A stretch of 64,000 nt of DNA from Raineyella antarctica (GTDB lineage Bacteria; Actinomycetota; Actinomycetes; Propionibacteriales; Propionibacteriaceae), in assembly GCF_900092135.1 (NCBI RefSeq), contig NZ_FMYF01000004.1:186001-250000 (forward strand), given 5' to 3'. The notes below the pieces were generated by a model. The model was given only the letters and a program-made list of their open reading frames with translations, did no database searches and was not told the DNA's origin. The position numbers were made by a program, and so were the translations under genes. Shown here one piece after another: positions 42,515 through 55,262 of the stretch. How positions within the stretch are numbered: the first letter of the stretch is position 1; the number at the start of each line of letters is the position of its first letter.

Positions 42515-44035
42515 CTAGGGGTGGACGATCACGCCGGCGGCGGCCAGTTGCCCGGCGAGACCGAGCAGTGCGTGGTCACTGCCGAGCGGTCCGACCAGGC
42601 TGAGCCCGCACGGCAGCCGTCGCCGGGTGGCCAGCGGGAGGGTCACGGTGGGCAGTCCCCCCAGGGTGGCGAGGGAGAGCAGCTGCTGGGTACGGTCGCG
42701 TCCGCGGCGGGCGGTGGCCCCGGCCCGGTCCCGCACCGGGGCGACGGTGGCGGTGGTCGGCAGCAGGAGGACCCCGTTGCCGACGAGTTCGGCAGTGGCG
42801 GCCCTGGCCGCGGCCTGGGCGCGGCGGGCCCCGCGGAGCCGGGCATCGTCCATCGCCAGCCCGGATCGGATCGCGGTCCGGACATCGGCGCCCAGCCCGG
42901 CCAGGTCCGCGTCGCCGGCCCTGTGTCGTCCGGCCACCTCGGCATCCCGGATCTGGCGGCAGGTCTGTGCCCAGCCGTCGAGGACGTCGCGGTCCTGGCC
43001 GACCATCCGCATCGGCAGCACCGAGCTGTCCCAGCGGTCGAGCACGGCCTCGATCGCGCGGACGACGTCCGGGTCGGCGAGCCCGAGCAGGTCCCTGCCG
43101 AGCAGCGCCTCGTCCAGCCCGAGCAGGCCCGCCTGGGGCAGGAGGACATCGGCGACCTCGGCCAGCACCGCCAGATCGCGTGCCACCCACCCGACCGAGT
43201 CGAAGCTGGGCGCCACCCCGGCCACGCCCTCGAGGGGGACGACACCATGGGTCGTACGGATGCCGAACAGCCCCTGGTAGGAGGCCGGCAGCAGCAGGGA
43301 CCCCCACGTGTCCAGGCCAAGACCGAGGTCCGCCTGCCCGAGGGCGACGGCAGCAGTGGGCCCCGACATCGCCCCACCGGGCAGCCGGCCGGCGGCGCGC
43401 GCGTTGCGCGGCATCCCCGCAGGGTCATCTCCGGTGTCGCCCAGGCCGAGCCCGTCGATCCGGGCCAGGCCGACGACCGAGGCACCGGCCTGCTGCAGCC
43501 CGGCAAGTGCCTCCGCGGTCCGCGCAGGGGCGTCGGCACCCACGGGCAAGGATGCGAGGCTGTGTCCGGCCAGCGGGAACAGTTCGGCGGCGGCCACGGA
43601 CATCCCCTCGAGCGGTCCGCTGCCAGTGGCGGCGGCCAGCGGCGCACCGGCCTGGCGCCAGACCGCCGGGTCGATCGCGGGATCGGGCTCGCCGACATGC
43701 GCCGAGGCGATCCGCCAACCCTCATCCGTACGCTCCCACAACAGCGTCATCACGCCCTGGCCGCCGGTGGCGGTCCGATGGGTGGCGGTGACCAGGGTGC
43801 CGTCGGGCCCGATCTCCCGCAGGTGGCTCTGCAGTAGCCTTCCGCAAGGGGCAAGTGGATCGGCCCGGACCGCCTCCACGATGCTCGCGAAGCCGACCAC
43901 CATCCCGCCGCGGCGGACCAGCAGCGTCTGGTCGCCGGGGACGAAGAACCGTTCGACCAGACGGACGTCCCCGGCCTCCAGTGCGTCGACGAATCGGCGG
44001 AACATCGGGGCCAGCCCGGCGTCATGGCTCGGCAT
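42515..44035 (-). CDS. AtzH-like domain fused to a degenerate amidase
   Basis: A 506-residue protein. Residues 1-125 resemble the AtzH/HpxZ (DUF3225, NTF2-like) partner of amide hydrolases; residues 135-506 have the amidase-signature fold. In that fold the catalytic Lys, normally in VAVKD, is Ala150 (VAAAE), and the cis-Ser of GGSSG is Ala222 (GGAMSG). The nucleophile Ser is kept as Ser246 in LDTWGSLLLP, exactly 24 residues on, so the alignment is firm. It cannot act as a normal amidase. Start is uncertain between this ATG and a GTG four codons upstream. It precedes azlCD. Confidence 0.82.
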   Translation of the reverse strand: MPSHDAGLAPMFRRFVDALEAGDVRLVERFFVPGDQTLLVRRGGMVVGFASIVEAVRADPLAPCGRLLQSHLREIGPDGTLVTATHRTATGGQGVMTLLWERTDEGWRIASAHVGEPDPAIDPAVWRQAGAPLAAATGSGPLEGMSVAAAELFPLAGHSLASLPVGADAPARTAEALAGLQQAGASVVGLARIDGLGLGDTGDDPAGMPRNARAAGRLPGGAMSGPTAAVALGQADLGLGLDTWGSLLLPASYQGLFGIRTTHGVVPLEGVAGVAPSFDSVGWVARDLAVLAEVADVLLPQAGLLGLDEALLGRDLLGLADPDVVRAIEAVLDRWDSSVLPMRMVGQDRDVLDGWAQTCRQIRDAEVAGRHRAGDADLAGLGADVRTAIRSGLAMDDARLRGARRAQAAARAATAELVGNGVLLLPTTATVAPVRDRAGATARRGRDRTQQLLSLATLGGLPTVTLPLATRRRLPCGLSLVGPLGSDHALLGLAGQLAAAGVIVHP

Positions 44036-44135
44036 GCGTGGCGTCACGGTCCTCACGCTAGCGGGTTGGCCCTCCCCCGGGGACGAACGCAGGAGAACCT
44101 TCGCACAATCACCCAACGGTCAGGGACGGACGCAA

Positions 44136-44169
44136 CGGCGCCCCGGGTACCGAGGTACCCGGGGCGCCG
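44136..44169 (-). terminator. Terminator of acnA
   Basis: A 16-bp perfect inverted repeat (CGGCGCCCCGGGTACC and complement) with almost no loop, 22 bases after the acnA stop. It also contains the palindrome GGTACC on each arm. Confidence 0.75.
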
Positions 44170-44190
44170 CGTGGTACAGGGACCGATGCG

Positions 44191-47016
<2,826 letters not shown>

Positions 47017-47041
47017 GAAAGCAGCTCCCTCGACAAATTTC

Positions 47042-47055
47042 TCTCGACGTCAAGA
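47042..47055 (-). promoter_or_regulatory. Near-palindrome upstream of acnA
   Basis: TCTCGACGTCAAGA is a 14-base dyad with one mismatched pair centred on ACGT. It lies 26-39 bases before the acnA start and could be an operator. It does not match the AcnR consensus I know from Corynebacterium. Confidence 0.35.
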
Positions 47056-47307
47056 TATCACGGTTCCCGTGCTCGTACGATCCAATCACGAGAAGAGATC
47101 TCCCGCAGGCTGCTCACGCATCGGTGTGGCGCGGCCGGCCCTGTGTTCCTCGCCACGGCGGCACCCGCCTCGAGACCGGTACCCGGCTCCCTACGGCGAC
47201 CGGGCAAGTCGCCAGTCCGAGCGCCCCGGCTCCCGGCACTCACATGGACCACACAGCACCCGAGGCATGCAGCCCGGTCCCGGCGGACTACGTTGGGGTT
47301 CGCAATC

Positions 47308-49123
<1,816 letters not shown>

Positions 49124-49132
49124 GACTGGGCA

Positions 49133-49167
49133 CCGAGGGGATCCGGCCGGGCGCCGGGTCCCCTCGG
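49133..49167 (+). terminator. Terminator after thiC
   Basis: A 9-bp stem (CCGAGGGGA/TCCCCTCGG) extended by a second five-base stem inside, ten bases after the thiC stop. Confidence 0.75.
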
Positions 49168-49233
49168 CCTTCCGTGACAGTGCGGTCGCACCGTGGCCAC
49201 GGCACTGTCAGTCCCCGCCCCTAGCCTGCGGGC

Positions 49234-49491
49234 ATGTCCTCGCGCATCGGCTCCGACTTCGGCTCCCTCGGCGACCGCACGGCCGAGGGGGCGGGGGCTC
49301 GGCAGCCGGTCGGTGCCGGCCGGGAGGGGCGTACGCACTGGGTCGAGATCGACGACGGGGCCTGGCTGCCGGGCCTGCTGGTCTCCTGGTCACGCTCACC
49401 GGCCGGCTGGCTGGCGCTGGTCGCGTGGGTGGCGGACGGACAGCTGATGGTCGCCACGGTGCCCAGTGACCGGGTGCGTCCGGTGAAGTGA
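49234..49491 (+). CDS. Small conserved-looking hypothetical protein
   Basis: I do not recognise this 85-residue protein. An N-terminal polar stretch is followed by HWVEIDDGAWLPGLLVSWSR and GWLALVAWVADGQLMVATVPSDRVRPV, which read like a small SH3-like or Tudor-like beta barrel, though that is inference. Codon use matches the neighbours. No strong Shine-Dalgarno is seen before the ATG. It lies between thiC and the Rrf2 regulator on the same strand. Confidence 0.55.
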   Translation: MSSRIGSDFGSLGDRTAEGAGARQPVGAGREGRTHWVEIDDGAWLPGLLVSWSRSPAGWLALVAWVADGQLMVATVPSDRVRPVK

Positions 49492-49556
49492 GCCCGGTGC
49501 GGTGGGCCCGCCGGCACGTGGGGCACCCTTGACCGCCTTCTGCCTAGGATGGGGAC

Positions 49557-50015
49557 GTGAACGTCTCCGCCCGCACCGAGTACGCCATCCGCGCCATGGT
49601 GCACCTGGCGACGGCGAATTCGCCCGAGCCGATGACGTTGGAGTCGGTCGCCGAGCAGGAGGACCTGCCGCGCAAGTTCATGGAGGCGATCTTCGCCGAC
49701 CTGCGGCGGGCTGGTCTGGTCTCGAGCATCCGCGGCTCGCGGGGCGGCTACGTGTTGCCGCGCAGCAGCGAGCAGATCAGCGTCGGCGACATCATGCGCG
49801 CCGTCGACGGGCCCCTGTGGGAGGTCCGTGGCCTGCGCCCCCAGGACACCGAGTACCGCGGCGTCACCTCGCACCTGCCGACGCTGTGGGTGGCGGTCCG
49901 CGCCGCACTGCGGGACGTGGTGGACACCACCACCCTGGCCGATGTGGCCGCCGGGCACTTCAACGAGCACGTGACGGCCCTGACCCGGACCCCTGAGGCC
50001 TGGACCAACCGCTGA
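49557..50015 (+). CDS. Rrf2-family transcription regulator without cysteines
   Basis: A 152-residue winged-helix regulator. RTEYAIRAMVHLA at the N-terminus, DLPRKFMEAIFADLRRAGLVSSIRGSRGGYVL in the wing region, and ISVGDIMRAVDGPLW are Rrf2 hallmarks. There is no cysteine in the protein, so it cannot hold the Fe-S cluster of IscR, NsrR or RsrR by Cys ligands. It may sense another ligand through the C-terminal half. The start is a GTG. The target is unknown. Confidence 0.88.
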   Translation: MNVSARTEYAIRAMVHLATANSPEPMTLESVAEQEDLPRKFMEAIFADLRRAGLVSSIRGSRGGYVLPRSSEQISVGDIMRAVDGPLWEVRGLRPQDTEYRGVTSHLPTLWVAVRAALRDVVDTTTLADVAAGHFNEHVTALTRTPEAWTNR

Positions 50016-50102
50016 CCCTCCCCCGCCCGACCCGTGCCCTTGTGGCGGCCGCCCCGCCACGGAGCGGGCCCGCCACGAAGCGAGCCCGGCCACAGCAGGG
50101 CC

Positions 50103-51365
50103 TCAGATGACCACGGCGGGCACGCAGATCGCCACGCACTCGATGTGGTGCGTGTTGGGGAACAGGTCGAACGAACGCAGCGACTCCAGCTCGTAGCCCT
50201 GCTTGCGCAGCCGACCGAGGTCTCGGCCGAGAGCCGCCGGGTCGCACGCCACGTACGCAATCGCCCGCGGGTTGCGGGACGCCACCGCGTCGATGACGTC
50301 CTTGCCCGCGCCGGTGCGGGGCGGGTCGAGCACGACGAGGTCGGTGGCCCGCGGCATCCGGCGGACGACCCGGTCGACCTTGCCCGCGGTGAAACGCCCC
50401 TGCGGCACGTTGGCCTGGGCCAGCTCGACGGCCCGCTTGTCGATCTCGACACCCCAGACCTGCACGCCGGCATCGACCAGGGCACCGGCGAACAGCCCGA
50501 CCCCGCAGTAGAGGTCGAAGGCGCGCTCACCCGCCTCCGGGGCCAAGCCGTCCAGGACCGCCTCGACCAGGGTGTCCGCGGCCGCGGGGTGGCCCTGCCA
50601 GAAGCCGTCGGCATCGACGCGCCAGTCGCGTCCCGCCGCGTGCTCGACCAGTTCGGGTTCCCCGCTGGACAGCACTCCGTCCACCAGGACGCTCGTCCGC
50701 CCCTCGGCGGAGGTCGCCACCCGCAGGAGGTGCTCGTCCGGCCCAAGGGGGGCGGCCAGGGCGTGCGGGTTCGGCTGGGCCTCGATCGCCAGTGGGCACC
50801 CGTCCGCGGGAACCTCGACCAGCTCCTTGCTGCGGTGGCGCCGCATCGTGGCCCGGCCGTCCCGGGTCACGTACCCCATCCGGGTCCGCCAGCCGAAGGT
50901 GCCGCCGGGCAGTTCCTCGACCTCGACGTCGACGTCAATACCGGCCAGGTGGGCCAGCTGCTCGCGGATGACCGAGGCCTTGAGCTCGCGCTGGGTCTGC
51001 GGGGTGGCGTGCTGCCAGTCGCAGCCGCCGCACATCCCCGGCCCGGCGACCGGGCACCGGGGCGTCGTACGACCCGGCGAGGCCTGGAGCACCTCCACCG
51101 CGTCACCACGCCAGAAGGAGGCGTGCGAGGTGTCGGTGAGCCGGACCCGCACCACCTCCCCGGGCAGGGCATGGCGGACGAAGATGACCCGGCCGTCCAG
51201 CCGTGCGACACAGTGACCGCCGTGCGCGACGGAACCGACCTCGACCGGGCCGACGATCCCGTCCGCGGGCAGCGTCGCTTCGTCGATCCCCTGGGTGGTG
51301 CTGGTGGTCCGGCGTGCTGCTGCTTCGTCGCGGGCACTGGGGCCCGGCATGCTCGTGTTCGGCAC
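50103..51365 (-). CDS. TrmA/RlmD-family RNA (uracil-5-)-methyltransferase
   Basis: A 420-residue SAM-dependent methyltransferase of the TrmA/RlmC/RlmD group. A TRAM domain (residues 38-95) is followed by a Cys cluster (CPVAGPGMCGGC) that could bind 4Fe-4S, then the Rossmann domain with FDLYCGVGLFAGAL and the catalytic Cys in YVACDPAALGRD after VVLDPPRTGAG. Whether 23S rRNA or tRNA is the target is not decided by sequence alone. It starts four bases after the DUF3710 stop. Confidence 0.9.
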   Translation of the reverse strand: MPNTSMPGPSARDEAAARRTTSTTQGIDEATLPADGIVGPVEVGSVAHGGHCVARLDGRVIFVRHALPGEVVRVRLTDTSHASFWRGDAVEVLQASPGRTTPRCPVAGPGMCGGCDWQHATPQTQRELKASVIREQLAHLAGIDVDVEVEELPGGTFGWRTRMGYVTRDGRATMRRHRSKELVEVPADGCPLAIEAQPNPHALAAPLGPDEHLLRVATSAEGRTSVLVDGVLSSGEPELVEHAAGRDWRVDADGFWQGHPAAADTLVEAVLDGLAPEAGERAFDLYCGVGLFAGALVDAGVQVWGVEIDKRAVELAQANVPQGRFTAGKVDRVVRRMPRATDLVVLDPPRTGAGKDVIDAVASRNPRAIAYVACDPAALGRDLGRLRKQGYELESLRSFDLFPNTHHIECVAICVPAVVI

Positions 51366-51369
51366 CGGG

Positions 51370-52317
51370 TCAGCCCTGGATGGCGGTCGACTGGCCGGAT
51401 GGCTCCGGCAGGGTACGGCGCTGGCCCGGGACGTCCGGCTGCTGGGCAGCCTGCTCGGCCTGCTCGGCGGTCGCCTGGCGGATCTGCTCCTCCAGCTCGG
51501 TCGGCAGGGTGAGCGGGATCAGGGTGCCGGGGGGCATCGGCTGGGTACCACGGCGCACCACGGTGTCCCGCAGGACCTCGCGCAGTTCGGCCGTGACGCC
51601 GGGATCGTCGACGTTGATGGCGGCCTGGCCGTAGACCACGGCGCGCAGGGCCCAGCGGGGCCCCTCGACCATGAGCATCCGGGTCGGCTGCAGGCCCTGC
51701 TGGCCGTCGGGGGTCGTCATCGGCATCATCCGGCGTACCTCGACGCCGAACGGTCCCTCGGCGAGTTCAGCGGTTCCGCCCTGCTGCCGCGAGATCTCGA
51801 CGACCTCCTGGCGGACATCGGCCCACAGCCCACCGCTGCGCGGGGCGGCGTAGAGGCTGAGCTCCATCGCCGAGCCCTCGTGCTGCAGCAGGACGGCGGT
51901 CGCGCGGACGGAGGTCTGCTCGACCTGGAAGCGCACCTCCATGCCGTCGATCGGGGTGATCACCAGCGCGCCCAGGTCCATCCGGCCGATGCTGTCACCC
52001 TCGAGGTCGACCTCCTCGATGTCGAACGGCCCGTCGGTACGCCAGTCCTTGGCGTCGAGGCCGGCCCATACGTCGGTCTCCTCGGTGCCCCGCCAGTCCG
52101 TCGCCCCGGCGGCGGCCTGCTCGCCGTCGCCGGCGGTCGTGCCCTGGTCTGTCGTGGTGCCCTGGTCTGTCGTGGTGCCCTGGTCTGTCGTGGTGGCCTC
52201 GTCGGTCGCCGTGACCTGGTCGGTCGCCGTCGCGTCGTCGGCGGTGGTCGTCCCGGTGTCAGGGGACCCGGCCTGCCCGTCGGCGTCCCGGTCCTTGCGC
52301 TTGCGTCCGAAGATCAT
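51370..52317 (-). CDS. DUF3710 family protein
   Basis: A 315-residue cytosolic actinobacterial protein. Residues 18-75 are a Thr/Asp/Gln low-complexity region with three perfect TTTDQG repeats. The DUF3710 domain covers about residues 80-270 ([53 protein letters not shown]). The C-terminus is Gln/Ala-rich. The function is unknown; it is regularly found next to dut, as here. Confidence 0.85.
   Translation of the reverse strand: MIFGRKRKDRDADGQAGSPDTGTTTADDATATDQVTATDEATTTDQGTTTDQGTTTDQGTTAGDGEQAAAGATDWRGTEETDVWAGLDAKDWRTDGPFDIEEVDLEGDSIGRMDLGALVITPIDGMEVRFQVEQTSVRATAVLLQHEGSAMELSLYAAPRSGGLWADVRQEVVEISRQQGGTAELAEGPFGVEVRRMMPMTTPDGQQGLQPTRMLMVEGPRWALRAVVYGQAAINVDDPGVTAELREVLRDTVVRRGTQPMPPGTLIPLTLPTELEEQIRQATAEQAEQAAQQPDVPGQRRTLPEPSGQSTAIQG
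52141..52194 (-). repeat. Three perfect 18-bp tandem repeats in the DUF3710 gene
   Basis: The unit GCCCTGGTCTGTCGTGGT occurs three times in tandem with no mismatch, and diverged units follow. It encodes a six-residue repeat (permutation of TTTDQG) and keeps the frame. Confidence 0.92.
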
Positions 52318-52799
52318 GTGTTCTCCTGTCCTGCGCCCGACCGTGTGCCGGTCGAGCCATGTCCGCCACGGCCCCGTTCGGAGCCCGGCAGCTCGCCGAC
52401 CTCGGTGAATTCCGCACGGAGCACGGGCTGCACCACCAGTTGGGCGATGCGGTCACCCCGCCGGATGCTGATGGTCTGGTGCGGGTCGAGATTGATCAGG
52501 CTGACCTTGATCTCACCACGATAACCCGCATCCACAGTACCGGGGGCATTCACGATCCCCAGCCCGTACCGGGCGGCCAGCCCCGAGCGCGGATGGACGA
52601 AGCCTGCCGTGCCCGGTGGCAGGGCGATGGCCAGGCCGGTCCCGACCAGCCGGCGCTCCCCCGGCGCGAGCTCGACGTCCTCGGCGGCGTGCAGGTCCGC
52701 TCCTGCATCGAGTGCCCTGGCGTACGTGGGCACGGGCAGGTCCGGGTCGAGGCGGACGATCCGGACGGCGACGACCTGCTCGGCGGGCTCAGCGCTCAC
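52314..52799 (-). CDS. dut: dUTP diphosphatase
   Basis: A 161-residue trimeric dUTPase that cleaves dUTP to dUMP and PPi. All five motifs are present: DAGADLHA (1), [13 protein letters not shown] (2), [14 protein letters not shown] (3), [11 protein letters not shown] (4), and a Gly/Arg-rich end [10 protein letters not shown] (5). The GTG start overlaps the DUF3093 stop (GTGA), so translation is coupled. It prevents uracil entering DNA and supplies dUMP. Confidence 0.95.
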   Translation of the reverse strand: MSAEPAEQVVAVRIVRLDPDLPVPTYARALDAGADLHAAEDVELAPGERRLVGTGLAIALPPGTAGFVHPRSGLAARYGLGIVNAPGTVDAGYRGEIKVSLINLDPHQTISIRRGDRIAQLVVQPVLRAEFTEVGELPGSERGRGGHGSTGTRSGAGQENT

Positions 52800-53236
52800 G
52801 GCCGGATCCTGCGGATCGCCTCGGCGAGCTCCTCGGGGTGGCGGGAGCTGACCAGCCAGTACGGGTGCGGGTCGGCCGGGTCGGCGACGGTGACCTCGAC
52901 GGCCCGCGGGACGTAGAAGCGGGTGACCAGGAATCCCCGGGTGTCCGCTCCCCTGCCCAGGCGATGGCGCGTCTCCTCGGCACTGAGCGCGCGGGCGTCG
53001 CCCACGTAGGACGGCTCCAGGACGTTGTGGCCGCAGCGCAATCCGGACGGTTCCACGGCGATCCGCGTCGCACCCGCCATGGTCACGGCGGCGGCGAGCG
53101 CCACCAGGGCCAGGGTGACCGCGCCGGCGACCTGCGGGGGTTGGTAGACGAAGTAGACGATCGCCACCGAAAGGATCAAACCCGCGATGACGACGATCCA
53201 CCACCACGAGAGTGTGAGTCGTTCCCGATATGCCAC
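52796..53236 (-). CDS. DUF3093 membrane protein
   Basis: A 146-residue protein with two N-terminal hydrophobic helices ([21 protein letters not shown] and [17 protein letters not shown]) and a soluble C-terminal part ([25 protein letters not shown]). This matches DUF3093, which is commonly next to dut in actinobacteria. The start is taken at a GTG giving [13 protein letters not shown]; an AAGGAG site lies somewhat far upstream. The role is unknown. Confidence 0.8.
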   Translation of the reverse strand: MAYRERLTLSWWWIVVIAGLILSVAIVYFVYQPPQVAGAVTLALVALAAAVTMAGATRIAVEPSGLRCGHNVLEPSYVGDARALSAEETRHRLGRGADTRGFLVTRFYVPRAVEVTVADPADPHPYWLVSSRHPEELAEAIRRIRP

Positions 53237-53354
53237 CCCGCTAGCTAACCATCTCCTTGTCCCCGGGCGGGACGGCCGCCCTAGGATGGACCCAGCGCTC
53301 ACGTTGACCCAACGCCCCTGTTGACCCAACGCCCACCACGTGGAAGGACAGTCG

Positions 53355-53645
53355 ATGGCCCTCGCCGAGACACTCGTCTACAAGGTCTACACCAGCCTCG
53401 CCGGAACGATTGCGACCGTTGGTACGCACAAGCTGCTCACTGCCGGCTGGCGCTTCGTCACCGGTGAGGAGCCCCCGGAGCCGACGGACCCCGATGCCGA
53501 CGTCCGGACCGCCATCCTGTGGGCCCTCGCCAGCGCCGCCGGCCTGGCCGCGACCCAGGTCATCGCCCAGCGGATCGGCAACCGCTACCTGTACAGCAGC
53601 AGCGGGGCCAAGCCGAAGTTCCGCAAGATCGCGATGAAGATCTGA
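53355..53645 (+). CDS. DUF4235 membrane protein
   Basis: A 96-residue protein with two hydrophobic segments (TSLAGTIATVGTHKLLTAGW and AILWALASAAGLAATQVIA) and a basic C-terminus, as in DUF4235. The function is unknown. GGAAGGA seven bases before the ATG sets the start. It is divergent from DUF3093. Confidence 0.85.
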   Translation: MALAETLVYKVYTSLAGTIATVGTHKLLTAGWRFVTGEEPPEPTDPDADVRTAILWALASAAGLAATQVIAQRIGNRYLYSSSGAKPKFRKIAMKI

Positions 53646-53702
53646 CCGTTCCCACCCGGGTGGGAACGGCGAAGGGGCCCGGGCGAATGCCCGGGCCCCT
53701 TC
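53646..53702. terminator. Two adjacent terminator hairpins
   Basis: First a 24-base perfect palindrome (arms CCGTTCCCACCC), then a 14-bp stem (GAAGGGGCCCGGGC) with a GAAT loop. They lie between the convergent DUF4235 and DUF4193 genes and probably stop both. Confidence 0.85.
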
Positions 53703-53730
53703 TGCAATCCCGCACGAGGTGCGGGCAGAG

Positions 53731-54033
53731 TCACGACCGCACGCAGTCGGTGCAGTAGATCAGGTTGCCATCGATCTTTGCGATCTGGCTCCGCTTGCGC
53801 ACCAGGAAGCAGCTCGCACAAGTGAACTCGTCCTGCTGCTTGGGCAGCACCTTGACCGTAAGTTCCTCGTGCGAGAGGTCAGCTCCCGGCAGCTCGAAGG
53901 ATTCAGCAGCAGCGACCTCGTCCTCGTCCACCTGACCTGACTGCTGGTCATTGCGGCGGTTCTTGAGGCCCTCGAGCGAGTCTTCGCTCACATCCTCCTC
54001 GTTCTTACGAGGAGCGTCGTAGTCAGTGGCCAT
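53731..54033 (-). CDS. DUF4193 zinc-ribbon-like protein
   Basis: A 100-residue acidic protein with MATDYDAPR at the start and two Cys pairs near the end (CASC and CTDC) that should bind zinc. These are the features of DUF4193, widespread in actinobacteria with no known function. GGGAAGG precedes the ATG. It lies between dut and hemH blocks. Confidence 0.9.
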   Translation of the reverse strand: MATDYDAPRKNEEDVSEDSLEGLKNRRNDQQSGQVDEDEVAAAESFELPGADLSHEELTVKVLPKQQDEFTCASCFLVRKRSQIAKIDGNLIYCTDCVRS

Positions 54034-54113
54034 CGTGCCTTCCCAATTACAGCCCCGCGGTGGTGCGGGACTTCCCGGTGCGTTTCAATACAGGGGCATT
54101 AATACCATGCTTG

Positions 54114-55199
54114 TCAATACCCCGGGTGCCGGTGAGAACCCGCGGGGTCCCCACCGGCGGCAACCGGGCGCCGACCGCGTTCCGGCCGGGGACAGCAGCC
54201 GGCGGGACAGGCCACCGGATCCGCGGCTGCCGCCTCCAGCTGGTCGACCAGCCCGGCGACGAACGCCGGGTGGGTCCCTGCGGTCGGGGTCCGGCGCACC
54301 GTGATCCCCAGCTCGGCGGCCGTCGCGGCAGCCTCGACGTCCAGGTCGTAGACGACCTCCATGTGGTCGCTGACGAACCCGATCGGAGCCAGCACCACAG
54401 CATCCACGCCCCGGCCGGCCAGGTCGCGCAGGGCGTCGTTGACGTCGGGCTCGAGCCACGGGACGGCCGGCGGGCCCGAGCGCGAGCAGAAGACCAGGTC
54501 CCCGTTCAGGACCGGGCCGCCGTCCTCGGCCAGCTCGGCCAGGATCCGGTCACCGACCTGCTCCAGCTGGGCGACGTACGCGCCGCCGGGGTTCCCGGTA
54601 CGCTCGGGCGAGCCTTCCGGCCCGGACGTACGGGCCATCGACATCGGGATCGAGTGGGCCACGAACAGGACGTGGGGACGCGGATGGCCCTCGCCGCGCA
54701 GCTCCTCGACCCCGGCACGGACTGCTGCCAGGTTCGCGGCAAGGAAGCCCGGCGCCAGCCCGAAGGGCAGTACCTTGTCCACCTGCAGACCCTCGGGACA
54801 GGCGCCCGCGATGTCCTCGATGTACTGGCGGCAGCCGGAGTAGGACGGGAAGGCGCTGGTGGCGACCACCAGCGCGCGGCGGGCGCCGCCGGCCGCCAGT
54901 TCCGCGAGCGTGTCCGCGAGGTAGGGGGCCCAGTTGCGGTTGCCCCAGACCAGGGGCACGTCGATGTCGCGACGGTCCAGTTCGGATCGCAGGGACGCGA
55001 GCAGGGCACGGTTCTGGTCGTTGATCGGGCTGCGCCCCCCGAACATCGCGTAGTGCTGGCCCACCACCGCGAGCCGCTCGTCCGGGATGTCCTTTCCTCG
55101 CGTGACGTTGCGCAGGAACGGAAGCACGTCCTCCTGCCGTTCCGGTCCCCCGAACGAGAGCAGGACCACGGCATCGTACGAGGCGAGAGGTGAGGTCAC
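54114..55199 (-). CDS. hemH: Ferrochelatase (coproporphyrin type)
   Basis: A 361-residue enzyme that inserts iron into porphyrin; with HemQ in the window it is most likely coproporphyrin ferrochelatase (CpfC). VLLSFGGPERQEDVLPFLRNV and the catalytic His in VLFVAHSIPMSM and Glu in SDHMEVVYDLD are present. Cys residues near FCSRSGPP and in the tail VACPAGCCPRP fit the 2Fe-2S cluster known in actinobacterial enzymes. The GTG start lies 63 bases from the divergent sepH. Confidence 0.92.
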   Translation of the reverse strand: MTSPLASYDAVVLLSFGGPERQEDVLPFLRNVTRGKDIPDERLAVVGQHYAMFGGRSPINDQNRALLASLRSELDRRDIDVPLVWGNRNWAPYLADTLAELAAGGARRALVVATSAFPSYSGCRQYIEDIAGACPEGLQVDKVLPFGLAPGFLAANLAAVRAGVEELRGEGHPRPHVLFVAHSIPMSMARTSGPEGSPERTGNPGGAYVAQLEQVGDRILAELAEDGGPVLNGDLVFCSRSGPPAVPWLEPDVNDALRDLAGRGVDAVVLAPIGFVSDHMEVVYDLDVEAAATAAELGITVRRTPTAGTHPAFVAGLVDQLEAAAADPVACPAGCCPRPERGRRPVAAGGDPAGSHRHPGY

Positions 55200-55262
55200 G
55201 CCGCGAGTATAGGTTGAGGGTTGGACTAGGGCAGTTCGGTCCCGAGCGGTATCTTGGCCGCC

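Noticed and set aside
5223-44035. Defence or toxin-antitoxin system in the accessory-looking stretches
   Set aside because: I looked at the small frames and at the hydrolase, Rrf2, HIT and AtzH-like genes for paired or nuclease-effector architecture and found none.
42515-44035. A functional amidase such as GatA or AtzE
   Set aside because: The catalytic Lys and cis-Ser are replaced by Ala, so ordinary amidase activity is not expected.
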